Shown in pieces: positions 44,282-52,500 of a DNA stretch of 64,000 nucleotides; within the stretch, counting starts at the first letter, position 1, and each line of letters begins with the position of its first letter. The translations under genes and the position numbers were made by a program. The notes below the pieces were generated by a model. That model ran no database searches. It was not told where the DNA came from and saw only the letters and a program-made list of their open reading frames with translations. Source of the stretch: Limnohabitans sp. 2KL-51 (GTDB lineage: Bacteria > Pseudomonadota > Gammaproteobacteria > Burkholderiales > Burkholderiaceae_C); contig NZ_NESJ01000018.1 of NCBI RefSeq assembly GCF_003063645.1, positions 1 to 64,000 of the forward strand, in the 5' to 3' direction.

Positions 44282-45853
44282 ATGTCGCCCGTTACCCAGA
44301 CCGCCATCCACCCCGCCGTTCGCCGCCAAACGATTGCCGATGCCTTGCGACGCACGGCGATTCGCTTGCCCACCAAAACCGGCATCGTTTGTGGCGCGAC
44401 CACCTGGACCTATGCCGAGTTCGATGCGCTGGTGACGCGCCTGTGCGCAGGCCTGGCCAGCATCGGTGTGGCCGAGGGCGACAAGGTGGCGGTGCTGGCC
44501 CGCAACTCGCACGGTTTTGCCGCGTTGCGCTTTGCGCTGGCCCGCCGGGGTGCGGTCATGGTGCCCATCAACTTCATGCTCAAGGCCGAAGAGGTGGCTT
44601 ACATCCTGCGGCACGCCGGCGCCCAAACGTTGGCCACCGACAGCGGCCTGGCCGAGCTGGCACAGGCCGCCAGCAAACTGGACACAAAAGTCGAGCAGTT
44701 CATCTGGCTGCCTTCTGAAGATCCGAGCCAGAACGTGCCGGGCATGCACAGCTTTGACACGCTGGCCAACTGCCAGGATGCGCTGCCCGATGTGCAACTG
44801 GGCAGTTATGACGTGGCGCAGATCGTCTACACCAGCGGCACCGAATCGTCGCCCAAAGGCGCACAGCTCACGCACGATGCGGTGCTGTGGCAATACGTCA
44901 GCTGCGTGATCGACGCCGAAATTGCCGAGCAGGATGTAGCCCTGCACGCGCTGCCGCTGTACCACTGCGCCCAGCTCGATGTGTTCTTTGGCCCGGCCAT
45001 TTACATGGGCAGCACCAACGTGATCACGTCCAAACCCACCCCCGACAACCTGCTGCCCATGCTCGAAAAGTTTGGCATCACCAGCTTCTTTGCACCGCCC
45101 ACGGTGTGGATTGCGCTGCTGCGCTCGCCGCTGATGGATGTGGACAAGCTCTCCCAATTGGCCAAGGGCTACTACGGCGCATCCATCATGCCGGTGGAGG
45201 TGCTCAAAGAGTTGGCTTCGCGACTGCCCAAGGTGCGTTTATGGAATCTGTACGGCCAGACTGAAATCGCCCCGTTGGCCACCCTGCTCGGCCCAGAGGA
45301 TCAGCTGCGCAAACTGGGTTCATGCGGCAAGGCGGTGCGCAACGTCGAAACCCGCGTGGTGAACGACGACATGCAGGATGTGGCCGTGGGCGAGGTCGGC
45401 GAGATCGTGCACCGCTCGCCACATTTGATGCTGGGCTATTACCACGACGACGAGCGCACCCAGGCGGCGTTTGAGGGCGACTGGTTCCACAGCGGAGATC
45501 TGGGCACCCTCGACGAGGAGGGCTATATCTCTGTGGTGGACCGCAAGAAGGACATGATCAAGTCCGGCGGCGAAAACGTGGCCAGCCGCGAGGTCGAAGA
45601 AATGATTTACCGCCTGCCGCAGGTGAGCGAAGTGGCGGTGATTGGCTTGCCTGACCCCAAGTGGGTGGAGGCGGTGACAGCGGTGGTGGTGGTCAAGGCC
45701 GGGCAGAACTTGGACGAGGCCGCGGTGATCGCCCACTGCGCCCAGCACATGGCCGGTTTCAAGTGCCCTAAACGCGTGGTCTTCACCGACACACTGCCTA
45801 AGAACCCGAGCGGCAAACTGCTCAAGCGGGATTTGCGCTTGCGCTACGCGTGA
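44282..45853 (+). CDS. Long/medium-chain acyl-CoA ligase (AMP-forming)
   Basis: A 523-residue adenylate-forming enzyme activating a carboxylate to its CoA thioester. The ATP-binding P-loop Y-T-S-G-T-E-S-S-P-K-G-A, the Y-G-Q-T-E motif, S-G-D-L-G and the C-terminal K-N-P-S-G-K-L-L-K-R with the catalytic lysine are all present. A GGAG site precedes the ATG. Divergent from the DUF2889 gene. Aliphatic or aromatic preference cannot be told. Confidence 0.92.
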   Translation: MSPVTQTAIHPAVRRQTIADALRRTAIRLPTKTGIVCGATTWTYAEFDALVTRLCAGLASIGVAEGDKVAVLARNSHGFAALRFALARRGAVMVPINFMLKAEEVAYILRHAGAQTLATDSGLAELAQAASKLDTKVEQFIWLPSEDPSQNVPGMHSFDTLANCQDALPDVQLGSYDVAQIVYTSGTESSPKGAQLTHDAVLWQYVSCVIDAEIAEQDVALHALPLYHCAQLDVFFGPAIYMGSTNVITSKPTPDNLLPMLEKFGITSFFAPPTVWIALLRSPLMDVDKLSQLAKGYYGASIMPVEVLKELASRLPKVRLWNLYGQTEIAPLATLLGPEDQLRKLGSCGKAVRNVETRVVNDDMQDVAVGEVGEIVHRSPHLMLGYYHDDERTQAAFEGDWFHSGDLGTLDEEGYISVVDRKKDMIKSGGENVASREVEEMIYRLPQVSEVAVIGLPDPKWVEAVTAVVVVKAGQNLDEAAVIAHCAQHMAGFKCPKRVVFTDTLPKNPSGKLLKRDLRLRYA

Positions 45854-45855
45854 AA

Positions 45856-45960
45856 CAGACTGCCGCGTCGCTGCGCTCCTCGCAGTGACGTGAAGAGTGT
45901 GCTGGAGCGCTAAGGTGAGGCAGACTGCCGCATTGCTGCGCTCCTCGCAGTGACGTGAAG
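45856..45960. repeat. Two direct copies of a 40-bp dispersed repeat
   Basis: 45856-45895 and 45921-45960 match at 38 of 40 positions (CAGACTGCCG ... TGACGTGAAG). Its reverse complement translates as the well-known artefactual S-R-H-C-E-E-R-S-N-A-A-V peptide seen in proteobacterial genomes, so the element belongs to a widespread class of intergenic repeats. It separates the acyl-CoA ligase from the GntR gene. Confidence 0.8.
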
Positions 45961-46045
45961 AATTTGCGATCGCGCGATTTCCAGCGTGCACTGTCCGTAA
46001 CCAAGGGAAATCCCTGATGAAATGTTCTATGCATAAGACCTGAAT

Positions 46046-46069
46046 GTCCCATTGACAGGACAATAGGAC
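46046..46069 (+). promoter_or_regulatory. Candidate GntR operator overlapping a -35 box
   Basis: GTCCCATTG (46046-46054), a 6-nt spacer and CAATAGGAC (46061-46069) form an inverted repeat matching at 8 of 9 pairs. The perfect -35 hexamer TTGACA (46052-46057) lies within it; the -10 is poor (CATAAC at 46078-46083, spacer 20). The site is about 20 bp before the regulator ATG, ideal for autorepression and for control of the whole operon. Confidence 0.55.
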
Positions 46070-46087
46070 TGTTTCACCATAACGGTC

Positions 46088-46891
46088 ATGGATGCCCATC
46101 TGCCTTTGCCCAAGTACCACCAGATTTATCTGGTGCTGCGCGAGCAATTGCGCGAGGGTCGTTTCGACCAGGGTTTGCCGGGCGAGTTGGCCTTGATGGG
46201 GCAGTTTGGTGTGGCGCGTGTCACCGTGCGTCGGGCCTTGTCGCAATTGGCTGAAGAGGGCTTGATCCACCGCGAACCCGGACGTGGCACTCGACCCGTT
46301 GCGGCGCGGGCGTTAGAGGTGCAGATGCAGGCCTCCACCATGGCCTCGGGTCAGCAAGCGCGTTTGACGGGTTTGCTCGAGAACCTGGTCACCATGGGCA
46401 TGCGCACCAAGGTCAAGGTGCTGAGTGTCGAGCACATGCGTGCGCCGGTGGATGTGGCGGCAGCATTGAAGTTGCCTGCCAAGACCATGGTTCAAAAAGC
46501 CGAGCGCGTGCGCAGCACGCCCGAGGGTCCCCTGTCGCACATCACCACCTGGGTGCCCGATGCCATTTCTTCGGGGTTTGGCAAGCGCGAATTGGCGCAA
46601 AAGCCCATTTTGGTTTTGCTCGAAGAGTCGGGTGTCAAAGTGGGCCGGGCCGAGCAGACCATCTCGGCACGCTTGGCCGATGTGGGCATGGCCCAACACC
46701 TGGATGTTTCTGTCGGATCGGCCTTGTTGGCGGTGCGGCGTTTGATTTATGACGAGGACGACCGTCCCGTCCAATGGCTGCATGGTTTGTACCGACCGGA
46801 CCGGTACGAATACCAAATGCAGTTATCCCGCGTTGGCAGCATCGATGCCAAGGTGTGGGTAAGCGAAGAGTTGTCCGCTAACTTTCATTAA
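46088..46891 (+). CDS. GntR-family transcriptional regulator (HutC/UTRA type)
   Basis: A 267-residue regulator. The N-terminal winged helix-turn-helix (about 9-75, with F-G-V-A-R-V-T-V-R-R-A-L and E-E-G-L-I-H-R-E-P-G-R-G-T) is followed by a UTRA ligand-binding domain (about 90-245). It begins the large co-directional catabolic cluster, 19 bp before the ABC binding protein, so it is probably its ligand-responsive repressor. Confidence 0.92.
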   Translation: MDAHLPLPKYHQIYLVLREQLREGRFDQGLPGELALMGQFGVARVTVRRALSQLAEEGLIHREPGRGTRPVAARALEVQMQASTMASGQQARLTGLLENLVTMGMRTKVKVLSVEHMRAPVDVAAALKLPAKTMVQKAERVRSTPEGPLSHITTWVPDAISSGFGKRELAQKPILVLLEESGVKVGRAEQTISARLADVGMAQHLDVSVGSALLAVRRLIYDEDDRPVQWLHGLYRPDRYEYQMQLSRVGSIDAKVWVSEELSANFH

Positions 46892-46910
46892 CTTTTTCAA
46901 GGATGTTCTC

Positions 46911-48113
46911 ATGACCTCACGTCGCACTTTCATGGGCCAGTCCGCTGCTGCGGCCTCGGCTCTCGCTTTTCCTTTGGTCGGCGGGGCGCAGCCCAAGCCC
47001 ATCAAAGTGGGTGTTTTGCACCCCGTCACCGGTGCCTTGGCTTACTCGGGGCAGCAGTGCCGCATGGGCGCATTGATGGCGATTGAGGACATCAACAAGG
47101 CTGGCGGCATCAAGTCGCTGGGCGGCGCCAAGATCGAAGCCATGCTGGGCGACGCGCAGTCCAACCCGCAAGCGGGCACGGCCGAAATCGAGAAGATGAA
47201 CGAAGCCGGTGTGAGCGCTGTGGTGGGGGCCTTTGCCTCGGCCATTTGCCTGGCCACCACCCAAGCGGCTGCCAAATACAACTTGCCCCATGTGGTGGAC
47301 GTCGGTGTGGCCGATCAGATCGTCGAGCGCGGCCTGAAAAACACCTTCCGCTTTGGCCCCGGCTACAAAAAGTGCGCCGAAGTGGCCGTGTCCAGCCTGC
47401 ACGTTTTGAACACCGCTGCAGGCAAGCCCGCCCGCACCGTGATGATCGTGCATGAAGAGTCTTTGTTCGGCACAGGCACCGCCAACTTGCTGGCCAAAGA
47501 ACTGCCCGGCTACGGCTACGAGGTGAAAGAAGTCATCAAGCACGCCAACCCCACGCGTGACTTCAACAACATCGCGCTGCGCATCAAGCAGGTCAACCCC
47601 GACATCCTGATCCCGGCCAACTACTACAACGAATACGCACTCTTGGTGCGCACTTTGCAGCAGCAAAAAATCACGCCCAAGGCCATCTATTCAGTGTTGG
47701 GCGGCGCAGCTTCAAGCTACAAGTTCGTCAAGGAGTTTCCAGAAGCGGCCAACGGCATCATCGACTGCAACCATTGGTTCAACCCCAAGGACAAGCGCTC
47801 GGCCGAGTTGCGCAAGCGCGTGGAAGCACAGGGCCAGTTCTTCAGCTACGAAGTGTTCATGACCTACACCGCCATGATGCTGCTGGCCGATGCCATTGAG
47901 CGCGCCAAGTCCACTGACCGCGCGGCCATCATCGATGCGTTGGCTTCGAGCAAGTTCTCGAACCACATCATGCCCTACGGCCCCACGCAGTTTGTCAATG
48001 GTCAGAACATGGGCGCGCAGCCCCTGATGACCCAGGTCTACAAAGGCGACATCAAGGTGATCGTGCCGCGCGATTACCGTGAAATTGAACCGATCTTCCC
48101 GCTCAAGGGCTGA
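46911..48113 (+). CDS. livK: Branched-chain amino acid/amide-type ABC transporter binding protein
   Basis: A 400-residue periplasmic receptor of the LivJ/K-AmiC class. A Tat-like or Sec signal (T-S-R-R-T-F-M-G-Q ... A-L-A-F-P-L-V-G-G) precedes the mature start P-I-K-V-G-V-L-H-P-V-T-G. The two-lobed fold motifs G-A-L-A-Y-S-G-Q-Q and A-V-V-G-A-F-A-S-A are evident. Followed by LivHMGF. The ligand is unknown; operon content suggests a small amide or carboxylate rather than an amino acid. Confidence 0.93.
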   Translation: MTSRRTFMGQSAAAASALAFPLVGGAQPKPIKVGVLHPVTGALAYSGQQCRMGALMAIEDINKAGGIKSLGGAKIEAMLGDAQSNPQAGTAEIEKMNEAGVSAVVGAFASAICLATTQAAAKYNLPHVVDVGVADQIVERGLKNTFRFGPGYKKCAEVAVSSLHVLNTAAGKPARTVMIVHEESLFGTGTANLLAKELPGYGYEVKEVIKHANPTRDFNNIALRIKQVNPDILIPANYYNEYALLVRTLQQQKITPKAIYSVLGGAASSYKFVKEFPEAANGIIDCNHWFNPKDKRSAELRKRVEAQGQFFSYEVFMTYTAMMLLADAIERAKSTDRAAIIDALASSKFSNHIMPYGPTQFVNGQNMGAQPLMTQVYKGDIKVIVPRDYREIEPIFPLKG

Positions 48114-48140
48114 TCCGGTTTGTTGAACTGAAAGATCCCG

Positions 48141-49013
48141 ATGCTGGACTTCAACATCCTGTTTCCTTCGGTGCTGAACGGCATCACCACCGGTGCCGTC
48201 TATGCGCTGATCGCGCTGGGCCTCACGCTCATTTATGGCGTTTTGCACATCATCAATTTCGCGCATGGCGCGTCTTTGATGGTGGCGCTGTATGGCGTGT
48301 ACATGTTGAAGCAACACTTCGGGGTCGATCCCTACATGGCCCTGCCCATCATGGTGCCTGCCATGTTTGTGCTGGGCTACGCGCTGCAGCGCGGCGTCAT
48401 CAACCGGGCCAGCCATGGCAAGGATGAAAACATCTTGCTCGTCACGTTGGGCATTTCTATCGTGCTGGAAAACCTGGCGCTGCTGTTTTTCAAATCTGAC
48501 ACGCGCACCATTGAAACGGCCTACACCTTGACCACCGTCGAAATTGGCCCAGCCTTCATCGCCTTGCCCAAACTGGTGTCTTTTGCTGGTGCTTTGGTGG
48601 TGTCGGCCGTGATGCTGCTCATCGTGCAAAAAACCGATCTGGGCCGGGCCATTCGTGCCGTGTCCAAAGAGAAGCAAGGTGCACGTTTGATGGGCATCGA
48701 TGTGGACCATGTGTACGCGATGTGCTTTGGCTTGGGGCTGGCCAGTCTGGGCGCTGCGGCCTGTTTTTTGATGCCGGCCTATTACGTCAACCCGCAGGTG
48801 GGCAATGGTTTTGTGCTGGTGGCCTTCACCATCGTGGTGCTGGGCGGTATGGGCAGTTTTGCCGGAGCCTTGCTGGGCGGTTTGCTGATTGGTGTGGTCG
48901 AGTCGCTGGGCGGTTTGCTGCTGGGTGAATCGCTGGGTCAAGTGGGCATTTTTGTGATTTTCATTGTGGTGCTCTTGCTGCGGCCGCAAGGATTTTTTGG
49001 AGCGAAGGCATGA
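48141..49013 (+). CDS. livH: ABC transporter permease LivH type
   Basis: A 290-residue inner-membrane permease with about eight helices and the family start L-N-G-I-T-T-G-A-V-Y-A-L-I-A-L-G-L-T-L-I-Y-G split across residues 13-34, then V-L-G-G-M-G-S-F-A-G-A-L-L-G near the C-terminus. Its stop overlaps the next ATG by 4 bp. Confidence 0.95.
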   Translation: MLDFNILFPSVLNGITTGAVYALIALGLTLIYGVLHIINFAHGASLMVALYGVYMLKQHFGVDPYMALPIMVPAMFVLGYALQRGVINRASHGKDENILLVTLGISIVLENLALLFFKSDTRTIETAYTLTTVEIGPAFIALPKLVSFAGALVVSAVMLLIVQKTDLGRAIRAVSKEKQGARLMGIDVDHVYAMCFGLGLASLGAAACFLMPAYYVNPQVGNGFVLVAFTIVVLGGMGSFAGALLGGLLIGVVESLGGLLLGESLGQVGIFVIFIVVLLLRPQGFFGAKA

Positions 49014-49987
49014 AAGACTTTCGCAACATCGTTCTGTTTGTTTTGATCGTAGGCGCGGTGCCATTTTTTACACAATCTGGCGTGATGCTCAACTTTGTGA
49101 TGACCGCTTTGTACGCGTGCTTGCTGTCGCAAGCTTGGAATGTGCTGGGTGGTTTTGGGGGACAGTTTTCGTTTGGCCATGCTTTGTTTTTCGGCACCGG
49201 CGCTTATGTGCAGGCCATTGCGCAAATGCAGTGGGGCCTGAGCCCCTGGGTGGCTTTGCCTCTGGCCATGGTGTTTGCGGCGGCCGTGGGGGCCTTTGTG
49301 GGCGCGGCCTCGTTCCGCTATGGACTCAAGGGCTCTTACTTTGCTCTGGTGACTCTGGCCTTTGCCGAGGTGTTCCGAATTTTGGCCACTTCGGTGCCCT
49401 TTACCGGTGCGGGTGTGGGCCTGATGTTGCCGCTCAAAGAGTCGGCGGCCAACATGCAGTTTGGCAACCGCGCCGGTTTCATCTGGCTGATGCTGGGCCT
49501 GGTCACGTTGGCGCTGTGCATCACGGCATGGCTGCGCCATTCGCGCTTTGGCGCTTACCTGCAGGCTGTGCGTGACAACGAAGACGCGGCCCGCGCCATT
49601 GGAGTCAACCCCTTCAGCGTCAAGTTGATTGCTACCGTTTTGTCGGGTGGCTTGATGGGCGCAGCCGGGGCGTTTTATGTGCAGGTGTTCCAGTACATCG
49701 ACCCGGGCATTGCCTTTGGGGCGCACACCTCGGTCGAGGCCCTGGTGGGCGCGATCGTGGGCGGCATGGGCACGCTGTGGGGACCGCTCTTGGGGGCGGT
49801 GAGTCTGCACATACTGGCCGATGTCACGCGCAATTTGTTCGGTCAACTGCCGGGCATCAACATGGTGATTTATGGCGTGGTGTTGATCGTGATTGTGATG
49901 TTCTTGCCGCGTGGCATTGCGGGGCTGGGCACCATCACGCCGCTGCAGTGGCTGCGCGGCCAGAAGTCTGACGGAGACAAACCATGA
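49010..49987 (+). CDS. livM: ABC transporter permease LivM type
   Basis: A 325-residue permease pairing with the LivH protein. Characteristic L-S-Q-A-W-N-V-L-G-G-F-G-G-Q-F-S-F-G-H-A and the coupling loop V-R-D-N-E-D-A-A-R-A-I-G are present, followed by V-G-G-M-G-T-L-W-G-P-L-L-G. ATGA overlaps at both ends indicate tight co-translation. Confidence 0.95.
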   Translation: MKDFRNIVLFVLIVGAVPFFTQSGVMLNFVMTALYACLLSQAWNVLGGFGGQFSFGHALFFGTGAYVQAIAQMQWGLSPWVALPLAMVFAAAVGAFVGAASFRYGLKGSYFALVTLAFAEVFRILATSVPFTGAGVGLMLPLKESAANMQFGNRAGFIWLMLGLVTLALCITAWLRHSRFGAYLQAVRDNEDAARAIGVNPFSVKLIATVLSGGLMGAAGAFYVQVFQYIDPGIAFGAHTSVEALVGAIVGGMGTLWGPLLGAVSLHILADVTRNLFGQLPGINMVIYGVVLIVIVMFLPRGIAGLGTITPLQWLRGQKSDGDKP

Positions 49988-50760
49988 GCACGCTGCTGCA
50001 GATCGACGGCGTGGGCAAATCCTTTGGCGGCCTGAAGGCCGTGCAAAACGTGAGCCTGTCGGTGACCGAAGGGTGCTTGAGCGCCTTGATTGGCCCCAAC
50101 GGCGCGGGCAAGACCACCTTGTTCGCGCTCATGTCTGGATTCCTGATCCCCGACACAGGCAAGGTCGTATTCGACGGTCAAGACATCACCGGCCAGCCGC
50201 CGCACCTGAACGCCCGCATGGGCTTGACGCGCACGTTCCAGATCGTGCAGCCATTTGCCGCGCAGACCGTGCGTGAAAACATCGCGGTGGGGGCGCACCT
50301 GCATTTGCCAAGCCGCGCCGGGGCGCTTGAATTTGCAGAGTCGGTGGCGCAACAGGTGGGTTTGACGCCCCAGCTGGACAAGCTGGCCAGCGACCTGACG
50401 GTAGCGGGGCGCAAACGGTTGGAATTGGCGCGTGCACTGGCCACGCGTCCGCGCTTGCTGCTGCTCGACGAAGTCTTGGCCGGATTGAACCCACAAGAAA
50501 TTGCCGAGATGATCCCGGTGGTGCAGGGCATTGCCCAAAGCGGCGTGACGGTGCTGATGATCGAACACGTCATGCAAGCGGTGATGAGCCTGGCGCAAGA
50601 GGTGTGGGTGTTGGCGCAGGGGCAGCTGATTGCCCATGGCACACCCGCCGAGGTGACGAACAACAAGGCCGTGGTGGAGGCCTATCTGGGCCACGGTACG
50701 GCCGAGCGGCTGCAAAAGAATGCGGCCCAAGCCAAGACAGCGCAGGAGGTTCAGGCATGA
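49984..50760 (+). CDS. livG: ABC transporter ATPase LivG type
   Basis: A 258-residue nucleotide-binding subunit. Walker A G-P-N-G-A-G-K-T-T, an atypical signature region (D-L-T-V-A-G-R-K-R-L-E-L-A-R) and Walker B L-L-L-L-D-E-V-L-A-G-L-N-P are visible. The usual L-S-G-G-Q-Q is replaced by L-T-V-A-G-R-K, as is common in LivG proteins. ATGA overlaps with both neighbours. Confidence 0.94.
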   Translation: MSTLLQIDGVGKSFGGLKAVQNVSLSVTEGCLSALIGPNGAGKTTLFALMSGFLIPDTGKVVFDGQDITGQPPHLNARMGLTRTFQIVQPFAAQTVRENIAVGAHLHLPSRAGALEFAESVAQQVGLTPQLDKLASDLTVAGRKRLELARALATRPRLLLLDEVLAGLNPQEIAEMIPVVQGIAQSGVTVLMIEHVMQAVMSLAQEVWVLAQGQLIAHGTPAEVTNNKAVVEAYLGHGTAERLQKNAAQAKTAQEVQA

Positions 50761-51467
50761 GCGCTCTGTTGAATGTGCAGGGCCTCAAATCCGGCTACGG
50801 CGTGGTCGAGGTCTTGCGCGGTGTGGACCTGCAGGTCATGCCCGGCGAGCTGGTGGCGCTGTTGGGCAGCAATGGCGCAGGCAAGACCACGCTCAACCTC
50901 ACGCTCAGCGGCCTGGTGGCTGCGCGTGCGGGGCAAGTGGGTTTTGACGGTCAAGACATCACGGGTTGGCACTCTCGCCAGGTGGTCAAGCACGGTTTGA
51001 TTCAGGTGCCGGAAGGCCGCAAGGTCTTCCCCAACCTGAGCGTGCACGAGAACCTGGAGCTGGGGGCCTTCACCCGGGGACGTGAGCGAAAGCTACAAAA
51101 CCTGGACAAGGTTTACGAAACCTTTCCGCGACTGAAAGAGCGTGTGGCGCAGTTGGCCGGCACTTTGAGTGGTGGCGAGCAGCAGATGCTGGCGATTGGC
51201 CGGGGCCTGATGGCTGAGCCGCGCCTGTTGATTCTGGACGAGCCCTCACTGGGTTTGTCGCCCTTGTTGGTGGAAGAGTTGTTTGGCCTGATCTCGCAGC
51301 TGCGCAGCAGCGGCCTGGCGATTTTGCTGGTGGAGCAAAACGTGGGCCAGTCGCTCGACATCGCCGACCGTGCGTATGTGATGGAAAACGGCCAGATCCG
51401 TTTTACCGGGACACCGGCTGAATTATTGGCCAGCGACACGCTTCGCCAAGCCTATTTGGGCATGTGA
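50757..51467 (+). CDS. livF: ABC transporter ATPase LivF type
   Basis: A 236-residue nucleotide-binding subunit. Walker A G-S-N-G-A-G-K-T-T, signature L-S-G-G-E-Q-Q and Walker B L-L-I-L-D-E-P-S-L-G-L are intact; V-P-E-G-R-K-V-F-P is typical of LivF. The ATG at 50757 overlaps the livG stop; longer in-frame starts run inside livG and are rejected. Confidence 0.95.
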   Translation: MSALLNVQGLKSGYGVVEVLRGVDLQVMPGELVALLGSNGAGKTTLNLTLSGLVAARAGQVGFDGQDITGWHSRQVVKHGLIQVPEGRKVFPNLSVHENLELGAFTRGRERKLQNLDKVYETFPRLKERVAQLAGTLSGGEQQMLAIGRGLMAEPRLLILDEPSLGLSPLLVEELFGLISQLRSSGLAILLVEQNVGQSLDIADRAYVMENGQIRFTGTPAELLASDTLRQAYLGM

Positions 51468-51522
51468 GTCGCATGGTGGGCCATCGTGATTCAGGTGCAT
51501 TGACGCCAACATCGTTTTCTAA

Positions 51523-52500
51523 ATGACAGACCCTATGACTTCACGGCGCCAATTGTTTTTGTCGTTGATTTTTCTGAGCTTGGGCGGGCTGGTGTTGCCG
51601 GCATGGGCTCAACCGCAGCCGCCCATCAAGATTCTGGTGGGTGCGCCTGCAGGCGGCACCACCGACACCATGGCCCGCACATTGGCCATGGTGTTGGGCA
51701 CGCAACTGGGCCGCACGGTGGTGGTCGAGAACAAGCCTGGCGCGGGCGGCAACCTGGCCGCTGACGCGGTCGCCAAGGCCGCGCCCGATGGCAACACGCT
51801 GCTCATGAGTTTTACCAGCCACGCCATCAACGCATCGCTTTACCCCAGTTTGCCGTTTGACCCGGTCAAGGATTTCACGCCGCTGACCATGGTGTCTACC
51901 TCGCCGTCCATTTTGGTTGCACACCCCAGGTTGCCGGCGAACAACGTGAAAGAGTTGATGGCGCTGGCCAAAACCAAGCCTGGTCAGCTGAACTTTGCCA
52001 TTGGTGCCTTGGGCTCGTCGCTGCACATGGCGGGTGACGCGTTCAAGATGCAGGCGGGCGTGTTCATCGTCAACATCCCATACCGGGGCACGGCCCCTGC
52101 GGTGCAGGATGTGCTGGCCGGTCAGGTGGACCTGATGTTCGCGGCGGTTGGCAATGTGCAGTCGCACATCAAGGCGGGAAAGCTCAAGGCGCTGGGCGTG
52201 ACCAGCGCCAAGCGGCTGGCGGCTTTCCCGGATGTGCCCGCCATTGGCGAGAGCTTGCCTGGCTACGAGTCCAGTGCCTGGTTTGGCCTGTTTGCGCCGG
52301 GGCGCATGAATCCCGAGGTGGCCAAAAAGCTGGCCGATGCCGCCCGCGCTGCGGTCCAGTCGCCTGAGGTCAAGCGCCGCATCGAAAACGAAGGCGCCAC
52401 GCCTGTGGGCAATAGCCCTGAAGAATTTTCCCGGTTTGTCGACAGCGAGATCGTGCGCTGGCGCAAGGTGGTGCAGTACGCAGGAGCCAAACCAGAATGA
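51523..52500 (+). CDS. Bug/TctC-family periplasmic substrate-binding protein
   Basis: A 325-residue receptor with a signal peptide ending near L-P-A-W-A-Q and the mature start P-I-K-I-L-V-G-A-P-A-G-G-T. Two ATG codons (51523, 51535) are possible. No TctA/B partner is present. It lies 55 bp after livF, the largest gap in the operon downstream of the liv genes, and overlaps the aconitase-family gene by 4 bp, so it may act as a ligand sensor or second receptor for the same compound. Confidence 0.93.
   Translation: MTDPMTSRRQLFLSLIFLSLGGLVLPAWAQPQPPIKILVGAPAGGTTDTMARTLAMVLGTQLGRTVVVENKPGAGGNLAADAVAKAAPDGNTLLMSFTSHAINASLYPSLPFDPVKDFTPLTMVSTSPSILVAHPRLPANNVKELMALAKTKPGQLNFAIGALGSSLHMAGDAFKMQAGVFIVNIPYRGTAPAVQDVLAGQVDLMFAAVGNVQSHIKAGKLKALGVTSAKRLAAFPDVPAIGESLPGYESSAWFGLFAPGRMNPEVAKKLADAARAAVQSPEVKRRIENEGATPVGNSPEEFSRFVDSEIVRWRKVVQYAGAKPE

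Noticed and set aside
45822..46052. Minus-strand frames with the peptide S-R-H-C-E-E-R-S-N-A-A-V
   Set aside because: This peptide is the translation of a dispersed intergenic repeat, not a gene.
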